From Myripristis murdjan (taxonomy: Eukaryota; Chordata; Actinopteri; Holocentriformes; Holocentridae), in the NCBI RefSeq assembly GCF_902150065.1, contig NC_043993.1, positions 12,562,685 to 12,626,684 of the forward strand: a DNA stretch of 64,000 nucleotides, written 5' to 3'. The notes under the pieces are model-generated. The model did not search any database. It worked only from the letters and a program-made list of their open reading frames with translations, and was not told the DNA's origin. Positions 49,113 through 61,530 of the stretch are shown here, piece by piece. The translations under genes and the position numbers were made by a program. Every line of letters starts with the position of its first letter. Within the stretch, counting starts at the first letter, position 1.

Positions 49113-49530
49113 GACTCAAAACAGATGACTCCAAGGAATAGAAAACTTATTACCCAAGCAGAAGACCCTGGCTCATAACTGTTCCTCCATTCATTCATCC
49201 TCATTCAAGTGAAGCAATATTAGTCTTCATCCAAACACTCATGCCCTTAAATTTTTACACAAGTCTTTCAAGACACATATTTACATGTTAGCACTCTAAT
49301 TTCAGTCATTTATGACAAATGAAACAAGAATTCACCCATTTAACTCAGGAAATCCATTAGTCTTACAGCGCCCTCTGCTGTGTGAGTCTGTCCACTGCAG
49401 TGCATTGAAGGCTAGGGGGATTTACACAGCATACAAACATGGCGTATGCACGTAATATCTGATACGTCCATTAAAGCAGCCACAAATCAGATTAAGACAG
49501 GGAGTCTTGGCAGTGGTCACAACTCCGCTG

Positions 49531-52500
49531 TCAGTCCTCTTCCTTCTCGACGTAGCTCTTGCAGGCAGAGCGGGCCAGCTGCCTAGCCAGGTACCTCTCT
49601 CTTGCTGAACTCACGCTCTCATTGTTACTACGCTTCGCAAACTTGTTCACTTTCTCCTCCTTTTCCTCACCCTTTTTCTCCTTACTCTCTTCTACTACTG
49701 CCTCCTTCCTCTCTGTGTCTTTTTCTTCCCTCTTGGTTGCCTTCTCCCTCTCCGAGTCCTTCCTCCTCTCCCTCTCCTCATCTTTCCGTTTGTCCTCATC
49801 CGGATTCCTCCTCTTCTCTCTTTCCCCGTTCTTCTCGCGCTCTCTGTCCTTTGGGCTCCTCTCTCTTTTTCCGTGCTTCTCCTCCCTCTCCGTGTCCCCT
49901 CTGGCTCTGTTTCTGTCATCTTCCCTGCCTCGGTCTCTATCCCTATCCCTGTCTTTCCTTCTGTCCCGGTCATCCCTCCTTCCCCCGTGTCTGTCATCTC
50001 TATCTCTGTCTCTATCTCTGTCTCTGTTTCTGTCTCTGTCTCGATCTGTCTCCCTATCCCTTCCTCTGTCTCTGTCTCTGTCTCTATCTCTGTCATGGTC
50101 TCTGTGGCTCTTCTTCTGTCTGTCCCTATCTCGCTCTTTCTCCTTCTCCTTCTCTTCTCCACTCCCTGATGACGGTGACCTCTGTCTATACTGGCGCTTA
50201 GAGTGGCTGGAGCCAGATCCAGGCTTGCTAAACCCAGATTTCTGATCATGCCTCTCCTCTGTATCACTATATGAATTGTCATGGGAGGTAGGTGAAGGTA
50301 CGGGTGAAGTCCTCTCTGTAGCTTCTGAAACCTTTGAGCTCTGAGTTCTGTGGCAGCATGAAGAGAAAGACACAATTAAAACCTTAAATCAGTCCTAAAA
50401 TATGTGAAGCTGTGTGTGTGTGTGTGTGTGTGTTTAATTTGAGCTGGAACTGACCTCTCTGCTGAGCGATCTGGTATCGCCTCCTCTCCCACTGTCTGGT
50501 TCAGCAGGTGCCGGTAGAAGCCACTCAGGTCCTTTTGCTTCCTCACATCCAGAGCAGCTAACCAAAATGAGTAAACATAAAAACATATATTTTTACATTG
50601 TTTCACTCAGAATGGCTTATTTCTATTTAAAAAAAAAAAAAAAACAGAAAGAAAGAAAAAGATATCTAATGGATGAGTCTAACCTTCCATCTCTGCCTCC
50701 CTCCTCTCTCTCTCCTGCTCCTCCTTCCTCTCCTGCAGTTTCTGCCTGTAGGCGGAGGTAACGTAAGCCTCTTTATCAGCAAACTGCTCTCCCTCCGCTT
50801 CCCTCTCCTTCTGGATCTTCCTTTCATCCCTCCGTTCTTGCTCTTTCTTTCGCTCTTCGACAGCTTTCATCAACTGGTTGATGTACTTTGGCTGTAAGGT
50901 GAGAGTAAGAGGAAATAATGCAGATATGGTAAAACAGTCACAAGGAGGTCAGATCAGTCAGAGATCACCTCTGGTCTTGCTCAAAGATATGCTATATGGA
51001 CAAAATTACTGAGCCACACCTCTAAATCACTGAATTCAGGTGTTTCATCCAGTCCCTTTACCACAGGTATACAAAATTCAGCAGCTAGCCATGCAGTCTG
51101 CCTTTACAAACATTTGTGGAAGAATGTCTCGTTCTAAAGAGCTCACTGAGTTCCAGTGTGGTACTGTAACAGTAATGTAATGCCACCGTTGCTGAAATTT
51201 CTTCCCTTCGAGATATTTCACTATCAACTGTAAGTGGTATTATTGCAAAGTGGAAGTGTTTAGGAACCACAGCAGACCACGTAAAGTTGCAGAGCGGAGT
51301 CGCTGAGTGCTGAGGCTCATAGTGCGTAAAAGTGGCCAACGCTCTGCTGACTCAGTAACTGCAGAGCTCCAAACCTCCTCTGGCATTAACATCAGCACAA
51401 AAACTGTGAGCCGGGAGCTTCATGGCATGGCCGAGCAGCCGCACTCAAGTCTTACATCACCAAGCACAACACCAAGCGTCAGATGGAGCGGTGTAAAGCA
51501 CGCTGCCGCGGGACTCTGGAGCAATGGAAACATGTTCTGTGGAGTGACCAATCATACTTCTCTATCTGGTGGTGTTTGGTGAACGTTCCCTGCCTGACTG
51601 CATTGTGCCGACTGTAAAGTTTGGTGGAGGAGGGATAATGCTATGGGCTTGTTTTTCTGGGGTCGGCCTCGGCCCCTCAGTTCCAGTGAAGAGAAATCTT
51701 AATGCTTCAGCTCACTGAGACATTTTGGACAATTCTCTGCTTCCAACTTTGAGGGAACAGTTTGGGGAAGGCCCTTTTCTGTTCCAGCATGACTGAGCCC
51801 CAGTGCACAAAGCAGCTCCATAAAGACATGGCTGAGTGAGTTTGGTGTGGAAGAGACGCACAGAGCCCTGACCTCAACCCCATCCAACACCTTTGGGATC
51901 AACTAGAATGGAGAGTGTGAGCCAGGCCCCCTCGTCCAAAATCTGCTTCCACCAGAAGAGTGGAAGCTGTTCTAGCATCAAAGGGGGGACCAACTCCATA
52001 TTAATGCCTATAGATTTAGAATGGGATGTCATAAAAGCTCCTGTAGGTGTAATGTGTAGGTGGTCCAATACTTTTGTCCATATAATGTTCTTCAACATGG
52101 ATGGATGCTTGGGAGCCCAGTAGTTGAATCCCAGCCCTCCAACTGCAGGACAGACTTTCTAACCAACAAGCCACCCAAACCAAGAGGGCTTGGCGAGGTA
52201 CTGATACTCTATCATAATAGAGACTACATATCGTCTGGGATTTTGGTTATCATAATATTGTGATTTGGCATAAACATCTTTTCCTGGTTTAAAAAGCTGA
52301 ATTACAGTTAAGGAATGCAATTGTCTGAACTTATTAATCTGTTGTAGCTATTTTAATATTTGCCTCTCCCTGCTTCATCACCATATCCACATTACTCATG
52401 ACTGTTCAAAAATCGTTGTTTGTAAATATCTTATGAAAGCACCAACAGTCATCCCTACAATATCATCAGAATATCAGTATCAATTAGGTCAAAAGATATC

Positions 52501-54395
52501 AGTATTTGATTTGGTCCATATCACCCTACAACCCAACATCAGCTAATGCCAATATATAAGTCATCAACAGTATGCTAGTGGCTTTAGTGAAAGGCAATTA
52601 CCTTCCTGTCTGTTCCTCCAAGAATTTTCTTGTTGCTCTCCAGTCTCTGTTTCTGAATGTCATCGTACACAGCATCATAGTCATACACAGTGCTGTCCTG
52701 CTCCAGGGCTTTCTGCATCTCCAAACGGGTCTTTTGACACAGAGAGACAGAGACAGCAAAAGAAACAAATTCAGGCAGACGGAAAAATAGAAAAAAAATG
52801 TTAGTCACAGAGAAGCATCTAAAATAATGGTAAAACTAAAAATATTTGAGTTCCTAATACAAGTTACTACAATAATTCGGACAGTGTTTTTATCCCTCCT
52901 CTCACCTGCTTCATCATCTTCTTCTTCACCGCTTCTTTCTGTAGACTCTCCCCGACTGAGGTCTGAGGAAAGACCAAGACAAAACATCACCATCAACCTA
53001 TGTGAACCTAAGTCCAGCATACTATTTAAACCTTGGATTGGGTGTTTCTCTTTTAGCAAAAACATATTCAGATGAAAAACTCCATTAATGATGATTGTTG
53101 AATGACAAAAGAGTATTTTGCTGGTAATTGAGAAAATAAAATAAACAAAAAAACATGACTACCTCGTCATCAGAGTCATCCCCAAACACTGAGGGTCTCT
53201 GCAGGGCTGCCGCCTTGGCTGCTCCTTTCTTCTGGGGCAAGATCAGCCCATATCTGTGGAAAATCAGGAGAAGGCCCTCATGAAAAGACTAGCCTCTTAA
53301 GTCCTACCAATCTTACACTGTCCTGCCCCAGGCAATGCATCTTGCAATTTCACATGTACCTCACAGCCAAGACTGAAAACAAACTCAGCAACTGTAAGGA
53401 GCAGAGGAGGTTATACCTCTGATTATTAAATGTTTGTCGGCAGTGTTTAGGAACAAACACAAATCCTGATATCTGAGCTGAGTTGGAAATAGACAAAGAT
53501 CTTCTGAATCCCTCTGCAGATTTGTCCTGAACTTATGGATAGTGGCACTGACTTTGATACCCCTGAGCGAAGAGCAGCCACAGGTACAAGTCAGGTAAGA
53601 GATGGCAGTGAAAAGAATCTGTCTGGCTTTTAAAGCTAAATGTATCTGTTTCAAGTAACTTGCCAGAAAACTGAAACCTATGCTGGGCATTTCTGTTTCA
53701 CTGGAAAAAATTTATTCTTCAGAATCAAAATAACAAATACTTTATTGCTCAAATTCTCAAAAGAAAAATATACATGAGCATTAGTGAATACAAGAAACAG
53801 AAAAGGAAAATATGAAATACAAAAATGTGCCTTAGAAATTCGTTAAAAATATGGGCATCATACAAAAATATATTCTACTTGCATCCTACCTGCATTATCC
53901 CCATTAATCCTGTAATATTACAACAATAATGTGACTGACAAATGCACACATAATTCGAAATTGAGTGCAATACCACTTCACACATCTTGGAAAATTGAAG
54001 TTTAGACAACATGCATGACGACCTAACAAAAGGAAGTCAACGCTGAAACACAAATCTGAGGACAAACTACATTAAGATGACTTTGGAGACTAAACACAGA
54101 CTAGGAGCAGCACAAACTCTAAACATGAGACGAAAGTGAAGCTGAACTCTGGTTAGCTGACTTCCATCAGTCAAGCTAATTCAGCCTAAAGCTAACTGGA
54201 GCTAGCCTAGCAGCAATGAGCGATAATACAACAACCCTGGACTGTAACGCCGTTGCTGCTACACTGACCACACTTTGATTATCTTCACAGTATCCAGCAG
54301 GTGAACAAAACGAAACAACATACAGTGTTATTAATCAAACACAACCAAAACCATGTTAGCATGTGTGCAGCTTACTGTTTGCCCGGGACCGCCAT
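49531..54395 (-). CDS. nsrp1: Nuclear speckle splicing regulatory protein 1 (474 aa)
   Basis: RNA-binding speckle protein that modulates alternative splice-site choice. Coding exons in order on the minus strand: 54376-54395, 53163-53253, 52906-52962, 52602-52730, 50684-50891, 50455-50557 and 49531-50347; the sum is 1425 nt in phase. The start reads [16 protein letters not shown], matching human [28 protein letters not shown], the coiled-coil stretch [35 protein letters not shown] and [17 protein letters not shown] are conserved family landmarks. The last exon encodes a long Arg/Asp/Glu-rich RD/RS-like tail and ends [20 protein letters not shown], then EKEED. Human NSRP1 has 558 residues; the difference is in the low-complexity tail. 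It is convergent with calpain C. Intron 4 holds a plus-strand Tc1-like relic. Confidence 0.95.
50993..52084 (+). mobile_element. Tc1/mariner-type relic in an nsrp1 intron
   Basis: Ends TATGGACAAAATTACTGAGC and GGTGGTCCAATACTTTTGTC with CATATA are inverted repeats next to TA. Transposase pieces are readable ([15 protein letters not shown] near 51127; [20 protein letters not shown] near 51325; a [15 protein letters not shown]-like stretch near 51875), broken by several frameshifts. It lies antisense to nsrp1 between its exons 4 and 5. Confidence 0.75.
52115..52195 (-). mobile_element. tRNA-derived SINE-like fragment
   Basis: On the minus strand the stretch reads GGTGGCTTGTTGGTTAGA, like a tRNA A box, and later GGGCTGGGATTCAACTAC, like a weak B box. 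The rest of a tRNA cannot be folded from it. Low-confidence remnant. Confidence 0.35.
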
Positions 54396-54981
54396 ATTGC
54401 TCTGCTGTGACCCAAACACGACAGATTCGATTAAAAAAAAAACAAAAAACAAAAAAAAAAAAAACGTTATATATAATCTGTAGACTTTGGTTATACGGTG
54501 GGATATGTCAATAGGAATATATTCATGATGTATTGATGACAACAATATTGCTTTTTGCCAGTATCTTTAATTAGTTCATTTGATTTGCCGCACCAGCCTG
54601 ACGCGAAAGTGCACAGCTCAATCGGCAGATAGAGCGACTGGCGCTGATGAGCCAAAACATTGTGAGCGATGGTTGTTATGACTGGCCTGCACCATGCATA
54701 TAAAACCACTGCATCATCTGTGTGTGCTAATGAATTAATATCAATGCTCACTGTTAAATGGAACTGCTAATTTTATGATAGAGAGGATCAAATCCACCAG
54801 TAGATGGCGACATTGCTCAAAATTATTACACCACTAACGATCACTATTGCAGCCTGCCATTTATTTAAAAAAAAAAAAAAAAAAAAAAATCAAGTCTAGG
54901 GAACAATTGTCCATCAACAAGAAATGTAAGTATTTAATAAAACATAACGAAGGTAAATGGCTATCACGGCTATGTGTTTTG

Positions 54982-55048
<67 letters not shown>

Positions 55049-57422
55049 TGTGTGTGTGTGTGTCTGTGTGTGTGTGATGTGATGCAATCATAGAAATGTC
55101 TATGAATGCAACACAAGTACTCATCCATCCTAACTTTACAATTTTGCCATTTGCCTCTTAAACGATAAGGTGTCACTGCAAATTTTCTGGCATTTTTTTT
55201 TTTTTTTTTCAAATTACAAAGTGACATGTTTTTCCTATTTACATGCCTCAGATTTAGAAAACCATATCTATCTGTCCTCTGAGCAGCACAAACCCACTGG
55301 GCCAGGTGGAGAATAGACGCTACTGTCCACTGACAAGTTTCATGATCTCATAAAACCTGTGTGAAGGTACTGTGATTATATTTAGTAAATTCAGTCAAAA
55401 TAATAGTGAAGCTTGTTTGTGACTGTAAGCATGCACATGGATCATCATAAAACAACCTACTTTGTCAATCAATGTCTGTCACATGGTGTACATATTAGCT
55501 TTCATGTTATTGGTCACATATAACATTTCATGCAAATCCAACTGGGGCAAGACTGTTTGCCCTCTAACTTTCTGTTATCAATTATTAATGCACATATAGA
55601 CATAATGCACATAATGCTCTTTTTTTGGACAAATTTCTGAGGCACATATTTTTATATTTCTTTTCTATTTCTTATAATTTAATCCTTCCCTTGGCAATTT
55701 GAGCAACTCTGTATCTCTGCAGCTGCTTAGGGCTGGCTGGAGTCCCCATACTGGACATAACCATTGGTAGCATTTATTCATTAACTTTCTCATGTAATTA
55801 CACTTCTGATCAGGCTTTCTTCTAGGCCTGACCACCAATTTTAAAGTGAGGGGAATTACAACAGACAACTACAATTAGGTATTATATTGTACAAGTAAAT
55901 CCTGAGCACTTGCTTAATTCGCCTATGTAGAGCAACCCTTGAATATAACAGATTCAGCTGAAAGTGTTCGATCACTTGCAAAAAGTGATGAGTAGAAAGA
56001 CAACTCCTTACAATGATTGACCACACAGTGATCATTTAAAAGAATATAAGAGCTATGTATGGAAGACTGAATGGATTTTCTGATGAGAGACACTATCCCA
56101 GGTAAAGGATGGAATATATCACTGCATAGGGAGCAGGTGACACGAGGCGCTGAGTTTTCAGCCGTGGTTGAAAGATGAGGAGTGACTGCTGCTCTGACAG
56201 GAGTGCAAAGGACGACAGACTGTGGCTGCTGTGAAGAAACTGCTGTCACTTCAGGCCCCGTTGAATCTGATCAGGTCGTTCGTTATTTTCCGTGCCGTCA
56301 GCTCTGGAGAGTGAGCTGTGTGTTTCTGTTTAAAGTCGTTCTCTCAAATTGGATCAGCGAGCTCACTTGTGATTAAAGCTGCAGCCTTGAACTCCTCCTG
56401 TTGCCTCTTCTGTGTGACTCTAAATCCAAACACCATTATCTCTGTCGTAATCTCCATCTCATCTACTCTCTGGACTCACTACTAATCCCTCTGGTGCAAA
56501 CAGAAAGACAGGACCTGTCCACTGGATGGAACGATGGAAGGATGGATGGAGACTGGAGTGGAGATGAAAACATGCAGCAGAGGGAGGCAGATCACGTGTT
56601 TCTGGGATTATTATCAGCATTAAGGCACATTCTCCTCGTATCTTTGTGCAATTAAACAGAAATGAGACACTATTGATGCTGTCAAGCCAATATAGCCAAA
56701 AATAATCTGCAGATAACAAGCTTAATCATTTCCTATCATCTTCCAATTTCTTTTTTAATCATCCTGTTACATTCAAATATAATAACGTTTTTAATGAATT
56801 GAGGGAAATTTGACCCAGCGATTTAAACCCAGATAATGATTAGAATAAAAATTGTTACCCAAGTCTATGTGTCAGGTACGTTATGTTTCTTTTTGACTCC
56901 CTAAATAGCCCTTAAAATAAATCATAACCTCTCCCACTCAGCCGCTCTTATACATAAAAGTTCTTGTGGGAATCATGTTTTTCCCTCCCACATGTCACAG
57001 TAACAATCAGTGGTTCTCTCACTGCTACAGGTGTTAATGATTATAAATGACATGTTATTGTTCCTCAATGTCATAAAAAACAACAAAAACAAATGTGTGT
57101 AAAATTAATGCTAATATTTCTTGTATGTTTTATACAGCTAAAACAGCCTTGAGTCAAATAAACCCAAATGAGACACTGATGGGTGCCAAATGTATCCGGG
57201 ACTTTGTTACTTTCATGTTTACACACTTATCGCCATTAAATTAAGAGGAGTCATTAAATATGAAGCAAAAAACAATGTTCATTATGTATTTAGAGACATA
57301 TCACCCTGAATGGGGTCAAACTGACCCCAAAGACAATAGGAAGGTTAATATTGAAAAATGTAAAAGCGTGAGAAAGCAACCAGGTAGATAGCCTTCTAAT
57401 GGAGGCATGTGCTCTTCTGTTC

Positions 57423-57472
<50 letters not shown>

Positions 57473-58415
57473 GTGTGTGTCTTTGTGCACTTGTTTGTGC
57501 ATGTTCATGCATGGATGCAGGTGGGCACTGGGGGATGTGCTGATGACACACACTTCACATTTGAGTGGTGTGGTTTGCAGCAGGATGAGGTTAGCCTATA
57601 CGGCTCCCTCTTATCCTTGATCTGTGGCTGCAGGCAGTGAAGGCAACAGTGCAGCAGTACAAGCTCAGACTGGCAGGCCAAACCTCAGGACCAATGAGAC
57701 ATCCCCTGACTTTTTCCCTTGGCCAATACGACACCCACTTCAGTGATTGCATAAACGTAAAGGATCATATGACTCCTGGCAGTTAACCTGTGATTGACCC
57801 TCAAATGGTAGAGAGGCAGACATACCATTCTTCGTTTCTGACCACAGGCTGAAAGCTGTGAATGTCGAAGAGTCAGACCGACTCCCTTAAACCAAGACAT
57901 GTCAACATTTACAGCCATCTGCTTTAGGTGGGGATGTAAGGGTATGCTAAATCCACCTATAAAGTCTGTTTACTCACCTTTTTATCTGAGGCATTGACTT
58001 GACACCTTTTTAGGCTGGGGTGGGTCTTTATGCATGAAACTGACAGCAGGTATCATAACAGCCAATAGATATTCTATAAAGTCTTGTAAGAATAAAAGAC
58101 ATGAATGTAAGTTTGTCTGAATGAAATTATTTAACTACCGCGTGTCCCTGTCAGTATTGGTGCATCCATACTCTTTCTCATGAGGATCACAAGGGAAATA
58201 TGCTTTGTTGTTTTATTGTGTCATTCTGATTATCCCCACTTGTATTTACCATTTTAATAAATATATTTATTGTTTGCCTTATGATGAAAACTGCGTGGTA
58301 GTTCCTCACAGTTCACACTTCTACAGTTACTTCTGCATAATTAGGGGGTGATAGATGAGGACAAAACTTCTCCAGCTGCTTTTTTTTTTTTTTTTTTTTA
58401 ACATCCAGCACACAC
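54396..58415. other. Intergenic region between nsrp1 and ssh2
   Basis: I see no coding exon that I can support. It contains (TG)n at 54983-55076, (GT)n at 57425-57480, and poly-A and poly-T runs. Human has EFCAB5 in this interval; no EF-hand exon of it is visible here. Confidence 0.5.
54983..55076. repeat. (TG)n microsatellite
   Basis: About 94 bp of nearly pure TG repeat. Shorter tracts of the same kind lie at 37024-37060, 42662-42690, 57425-57480, 61492-61528 and 63531-63576. Confidence 0.95.
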
Positions 58416-59005
58416 CAGGGTTATTATAGTACATATAGTATATATAGTATTATTTTAGTAGTTTATTTCCTTTTTAACTTTTGTTTTCAATTCAGCTTAA
58501 TTTCAATTAGTTTCACAAGTCCGTGTTCTTGTTTCAGTTTAGTTTTAATTGTTTAAAAATATTTAGCTTTAGTTAATCTTTTATTAGTTTCACTATTAGT
58601 TTCTTTTCTTTTCTTTCTTTTTTTTTTTTTTAATTATTATAATATAGGGGTGTTTGTCAGGGGCAGGATTTAAGTAGTTCAGAATCTACGCAGCACTTTG
58701 TGAAGACATTTGAAGACAGTAACATCAGCATCAACGCCTCCTCATGCTGGTTATGTTGACACATTCGACCAAAATGACAAAGACTAAAAAGACTAAAACT
58801 AAAACTAAAGACATTTTATATACTACATATACATATTATTAATATTATTATTATTATTATTATTTTTTTCAGTTTCAGTACAAACATCGTTTCGGTTAGT
58901 TGTTTTTCTCTTCAGGCTAGTTTTTTATTTGAGCTAACTAAAATGTTTTTCCCCACACCTAGTTATAGTTTTTAGTGTAGTTTTAGTTATCTATAATAAC
59001 CTTGG
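58416..59005. mobile_element. TTAGTTTTAGTTT-type MITE just upstream of ssh2
   Basis: Ends CCAGGGTTATTATAG and CTATAATAACCTTGG are inverted repeats. Flanks GCACACA on both sides suggest a 7-8 bp target duplication. AT-rich, non-coding, with many TTAGTTTTAGTT units. It ends roughly 50-100 bp before the likely ssh2 5' exon. Confidence 0.65.
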
Positions 59006-59108
59006 CACACACACGGTTAATCGAAATTGACAGGGAAGGGGTTGTTGCGCATGCGCAGGCGGCGTTGACAGAGGAAACAGCCGGGGAGTAGTCAGCTAGT
59101 CAGCGATC

Positions 59109-59157
59109 AGAGAGAGAGGGAGAGAGAGAGAGAGAACGAGAAAGAGAGAGAGAGAAG
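59109..59157. repeat. (GA)n tract in the ssh2 leader region
   Basis: GAGAGAGAGGGAGAGAGAGA-type sequence lies about 100-150 bp before the ssh2 start codon. It is probably part of the 5' UTR or core promoter. Confidence 0.7.
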
Positions 59158-59200
59158 ACGAACATCTCGGGCTCAGCTGGGTTTTTTCCCACGGACCATT

Positions 59201-59254
59201 ATGCCCGTCTCGCCGTCGTCGCTTTCTCTCAGGTATCCGTTTCCCGGTCGCTGA
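59201..59254 (+). promoter_or_regulatory. 17-codon upstream ORF directly abutting the ssh2 start
   Basis: ATG at 59201 with A at -3 opens MPVSPSSLSLRYPFPGR and ends at TGA 59252-59254. The next three bases are the ssh2 ATG (TGAATG). The ssh2 ATG itself has T at -3, a weaker context. This would predict control of ssh2 translation by reinitiation or leaky scanning, if the leader is transcribed as one exon. Confidence 0.6.
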
Positions 59255-59317
59255 ATGGCGCTGGTTACCGTGCAGCGTTCACCGACCCCCAGCACCAGCT
59301 CCAGCCCCTGTGTCTCG
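59255..59317 (+). CDS. ssh2: Slingshot protein phosphatase 2, first coding exon
   Basis: Encodes MALVTVQRSPTPSTSSSPCV then S, followed by a GT donor (gtaaga) at 59318. As I recall the human proteins, human SSH2 begins MALVTVQRSPTPSTTSSPCA, while human SSH1 has MALVTLQRSPTPSAASSSAS, so ssh2 fits better. Slingshot phosphatases dephosphorylate cofilin at Ser3 and so promote actin filament turnover. The adjacency to nsrp1 agrees with human chromosome 17q11.2. Only this exon is in the window; the phosphatase domain lies downstream. Which teleost ssh2 copy (a or b) cannot be told from 21 residues. Confidence 0.88.
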
Positions 59318-60007
59318 GTAAGAGCTGCCCTTCATTTTTAACACCCCCTCTTCTCCTCTTCTCTGCTCTCGTCTTCCTCCCTCAAACCTCAAACGCGAAT
59401 CTCCCTCGACGGGGTGTTTGGGTTGATTTCCGCTGTTTTTTTCGCCTGCTGACTGTCATAAACTGCCTTGCCTTTGTACTCCTGCGCATGCGTGACATGT
59501 AGGTGTTCATTTCCAGTTACAGTAGCAGTAACGTTCAAACACCGCCACACTGCCGATGCTAACCTGGGGTTGCGGGGAGGGGGGGAATTTTTTGGCCGCT
59601 GCTGGTGGAGAGACAATAGCAGCTTTGATTATAGGTCTTAGGTCAGTGTTTCATTTCAAACTTCACGGCACTAATTTGCCAAATTACACCAGCCGAAATG
59701 CTCAGCTAGTAGTGACACTACACTTTTCCAGCACTCAGACAAACTCCTGACATTCAGCTTGACAGTAGGCTGACTAGCATCACAAACGTCAAATGATTGC
59801 TATATCTGATAATTGTAACTGCACATGGAGGTGTTTTTTCTGAGACAGCCATCTACCAAGAAACATTTCCTGCTCTTCCTCTTGTAATAAGTGTCTTGTG
59901 ACACCATATGAATGCGGGTATTCACTCTTGCAGTATAGTTTTCTGCTGTCCTGGTATGTAAACGAAGTGGTGGACGTGTGAATGTGTCTCCCCGACCTCA
60001 ACAACTC

Positions 60008-60045
<38 letters not shown>

Positions 60046-60951
60046 CCTATGTGTGTGTGTGTCTATGCAGGGCAGAGGAGCAGGTGGTTTTCCTGTTTCT
60101 GCTAGTTCTGCAAAGTAGCAGGGAACTCCACCAGATTAGTAGGAGGACAGATAGGAAGTCGTGTGAACTGCAACCAAACACTGACGCTCATTTAAGCGCC
60201 ATCACAACAATGAACTGACTCTGTATCTCTTGGTTTCACACAGCTTGCCAGACTTCCTGTGTCTCTCTTGCCGTATGTGATATTGAAACTGTGTCTGCTC
60301 GACAGAAGACAAACACAGTAGTCAATACAACCATGCACTTTTCTGCTCCTTAATCACTTAATTTTGTTGCATATTAGTGTTTGTGCACTAATTAAATCTG
60401 CTGTCATCTGTTCTTGCTGGTCGCACCAATAACAACCTGAATTTGCGTGTGAAAATGCGTCATTACGCTGTCTGTGTACCCCCAGCTGTGTCCCAAATGA
60501 CGAAAATCCAGTTGAATTATGTTGCCCTGACTATCACAAACTATTTTTGGGTGATATGGTCTTGGACAGGGCCCTGTCATTCACGTCTCTGCGTTTTAAA
60601 GAGCCAAACAGGTTCTGTGAGTTGGCTTAATGATGACTGTCTTGCTGTATACCCACATACATTTTAGGAATTTTGCTGTTTTCCAGAGTGACGCAGGACC
60701 AGATAAACAGTTGACTGCCACAATTCCTAGATTGCTATCATTAAAAGCAAGGAGTGCAAAACACTTGGTGTAACAAATGCTGCTGCATCCTTCAATTGCA
60801 TGAAAGAGAAGAGTCAGTTTAATAAATACGAGCCAGGGAGACAAGAGAAAGTTGGCCTGTGTGATATTACAAATAATTGTACTCTACTGTAATTGTTTTG
60901 CTGAATAGTACAATTGCAATACAAATTTCTATACTGTGCAAGACTTCAATA

Positions 60952-60984
<33 letters not shown>

Positions 60985-61488
60985 ATATATATACACATAC
61001 ATACATACATACATATATATATTTCCTTTAATTTTTTAGGTGCATTTTAATTTATAGGCCATAAATTGGAATAACATGCTTAGGAGTCCATTTAAAGCAC
61101 CCAGCACTCTGATAAAATGAATGTATTCTCTTGCAAGTTGGGCATCAAAGTATGTTGTTCATATTTCAATTCTCTTTTAATAAAATGCGCAGCTCATTTT
61201 TTGCCATTACAAGGGCTTGACCTTTGCCAGTGAGACAGGCACAGGAGTGAAGAATGTGAAGTGTTTCTTGAGGGGATGTTTTCAGGTTGTAGCACATGCA
61301 CATTCCTACGCAACACACACACACAAAAACACATCTTGTTTCCTGAATCTTACTGTCATGTGATGTATGTGTGAAAGCTTGTGTGAAGTCTGTCATGAGA
61401 TGCCTGCCTGTTGTTGTTCTCTGCCATCATTACCTTGTGCTGAACCTGTCTATCTGTGTCAGCATGACAATAAAGGCCATTTAGGGGA

Positions 61489-61530
<42 letters not shown>

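Noticed and set aside
49559-50245. 228-residue and 199-residue plus-strand reading frames rich in Ser, Leu and Arg
   Set aside because: They are mirror images of the Arg/Asp/Glu-rich tail of nsrp1 on the minus strand. Composition explains their length.
53254-54375. Possible mir-423 in nsrp1 intron 1, as in human NSRP1
   Set aside because: I found neither strand of the mature sequence core (GAGGGGCAGAGAGCGA or its complement) nor a convincing hairpin.
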